DNA of 28,674 nucleotides from CAJUOR01 sp964596105. GTDB taxonomy: Bacteria > Bacillota_I > Bacilli_A > Erysipelotrichales > Coprobacillaceae. Position numbers and translations under genes: made by a program. Shown here one piece after another: positions 28,368-28,674 of this stretch (positions within the stretch are counted from its first letter, which is position 1; each line of letters opens with the position of its first letter). The notes under the pieces were generated by a model. That model saw only the letters and a program-made list of their open reading frames with translations. It was not told the origin of the DNA and searched no databases. Location: positions 1 through 28,674 of the forward strand of contig CAZQRT010000010.1 of NCBI GenBank assembly GCA_964596105.1, written 5' to 3'.

Positions 28368-28674
28368 TTAAAAATCAAAGAAATAATCCTGAAGCATCGC
28401 GCCGGCGATTTTTAAGCCGGTTGGCAAAGAGGATTTGACGATTTCCTCCTCGCGGGTATGAGCGCCTTGGCCTTCACAAAGGCCGAGGCAGACGGCGGGA
28501 ATGCCATGGCTTAAAGCGGAATTGCAGTCGGTGCTGCCGGCGGCGACACGCACTGACTGTTTCGTAAAATAAGAACTGACAGTAACGGCTTTTTCAGTTA
28601 AAAGGCGCTGCTTTTCGGGATCGACATGATCGGCGCAGGGCCGTTTTCCCAGAACCTCGACTTCCAGGCCGGGA
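28368..28674 (-). CDS. M20-family metallopeptidase, C-terminal part
   Basis: The last 101 codons of a gene that enters from the right edge. The frame is open to the window edge, starting P-G-L-E-V-E-V-L-G-K. The segment GSTDCNSALSHGIPAVCLG, then GAHTREEEI, matches the C-terminal catalytic half of M20 zinc peptidases/deacylases (PepT, DapE, ArgE relatives). The His of GAHT is a metal ligand in this family. PepT-like aminopeptidases are the closest impression, but the subfamily cannot be fixed from this part. The stop lies seven bases before the upstream ROK ATG. Confidence 0.88.
   Translation of the reverse strand, partial: PGLEVEVLGKRPCADHVDPEKQRLLTEKAVTVSSYFTKQSVRVAAGSTDCNSALSHGIPAVCLGLCEGQGAHTREEEIVKSSLPTGLKIAGAMLQDYFFDF

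Noticed and set aside
1..28674. CRISPR arrays, tRNA or rRNA genes, SRP RNA, insertion sequences, prophage
   Set aside because: No repeat-spacer structure, cloverleaf, rRNA-like sequence, transposase or phage gene was seen. Gaps between genes are all under 200 bases and hold promoters or terminators.

Overview
The window looks like a housekeeping stretch of a Bacillota (Firmicutes) chromosome. The best guess is an Erysipelotrichia-like lineage with roughly 50% GC coding DNA, but the family is an inference. The phylum rests on gene order and regulation: an mraZ-rsmH-ftsL-pbp-murE-mraY-murD division/cell-wall cluster, an smc-ftsY-ylxM-ffh-rpsP-khpA-rimM-trmD cluster, cre (CcpA) boxes and consensus sigma-A promoters. 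The sequence near the left edge contains ten Ns, so this is a draft scaffold.

Layout, left to right. (1) 1-6343, minus strand: the dcw operon, read from an mraZ promoter with a four-repeat MraZ operator. Most genes overlap by ATGA, and there is an internal terminator-like hairpin between pbp and murE. (2) 6391-9993, minus: mgtE (with a possible leader ORF), then rpsO, ribF and truB. (3) 10056-10892, minus: a DegV protein with a perfect palindrome at its transcription start; divergent from it is def (+). (4) 11645-14321: a small unrecognised protein (-), two tandem orphan PTS EIIB genes (+), each with its own cre-promoter module, and a membrane protein (+) with a probable permuted papain-like domain. 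(5) 14345-24213, minus: smc-ftsY-ylxM-ffh, then from a consensus promoter rpsP-khpA-rimM-trmD-leuS. (6) 24296-25108, plus: a MscS channel. (7) 25116-28674, minus: a Na/Pi-cotransporter-like protein, a copZ-csoR copper operon, a ROK-family kinase and the 3' part of an M20 peptidase gene.

How the genes fit together. Region 1 makes lipid-linked peptidoglycan precursors (MurE, MurD, MraY) and the septal machine (FtsL, class B PBP). Region 5 handles co-translational membrane targeting (Ffh, FtsY, YlxM), chromosome organisation (SMC), and ribosome/tRNA maturation (RimM, TrmD, S16, KhpA, LeuRS). The accessory genes are mainly transport and homeostasis: magnesium, phosphate, copper, osmotic tension and sugar.

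No stretch over 300 bases lacks a gene. No tRNA, rRNA, CRISPR array, insertion sequence or phage gene was seen. The least ordinary items are the duplicated cre-promoter-EIIB unit, the DUF308/permuted-papain-like membrane protein, the mgtE leader ORF, intrinsic terminators that overlap stop codons (two of them inside operons of essential genes), and an unusually short SMC.
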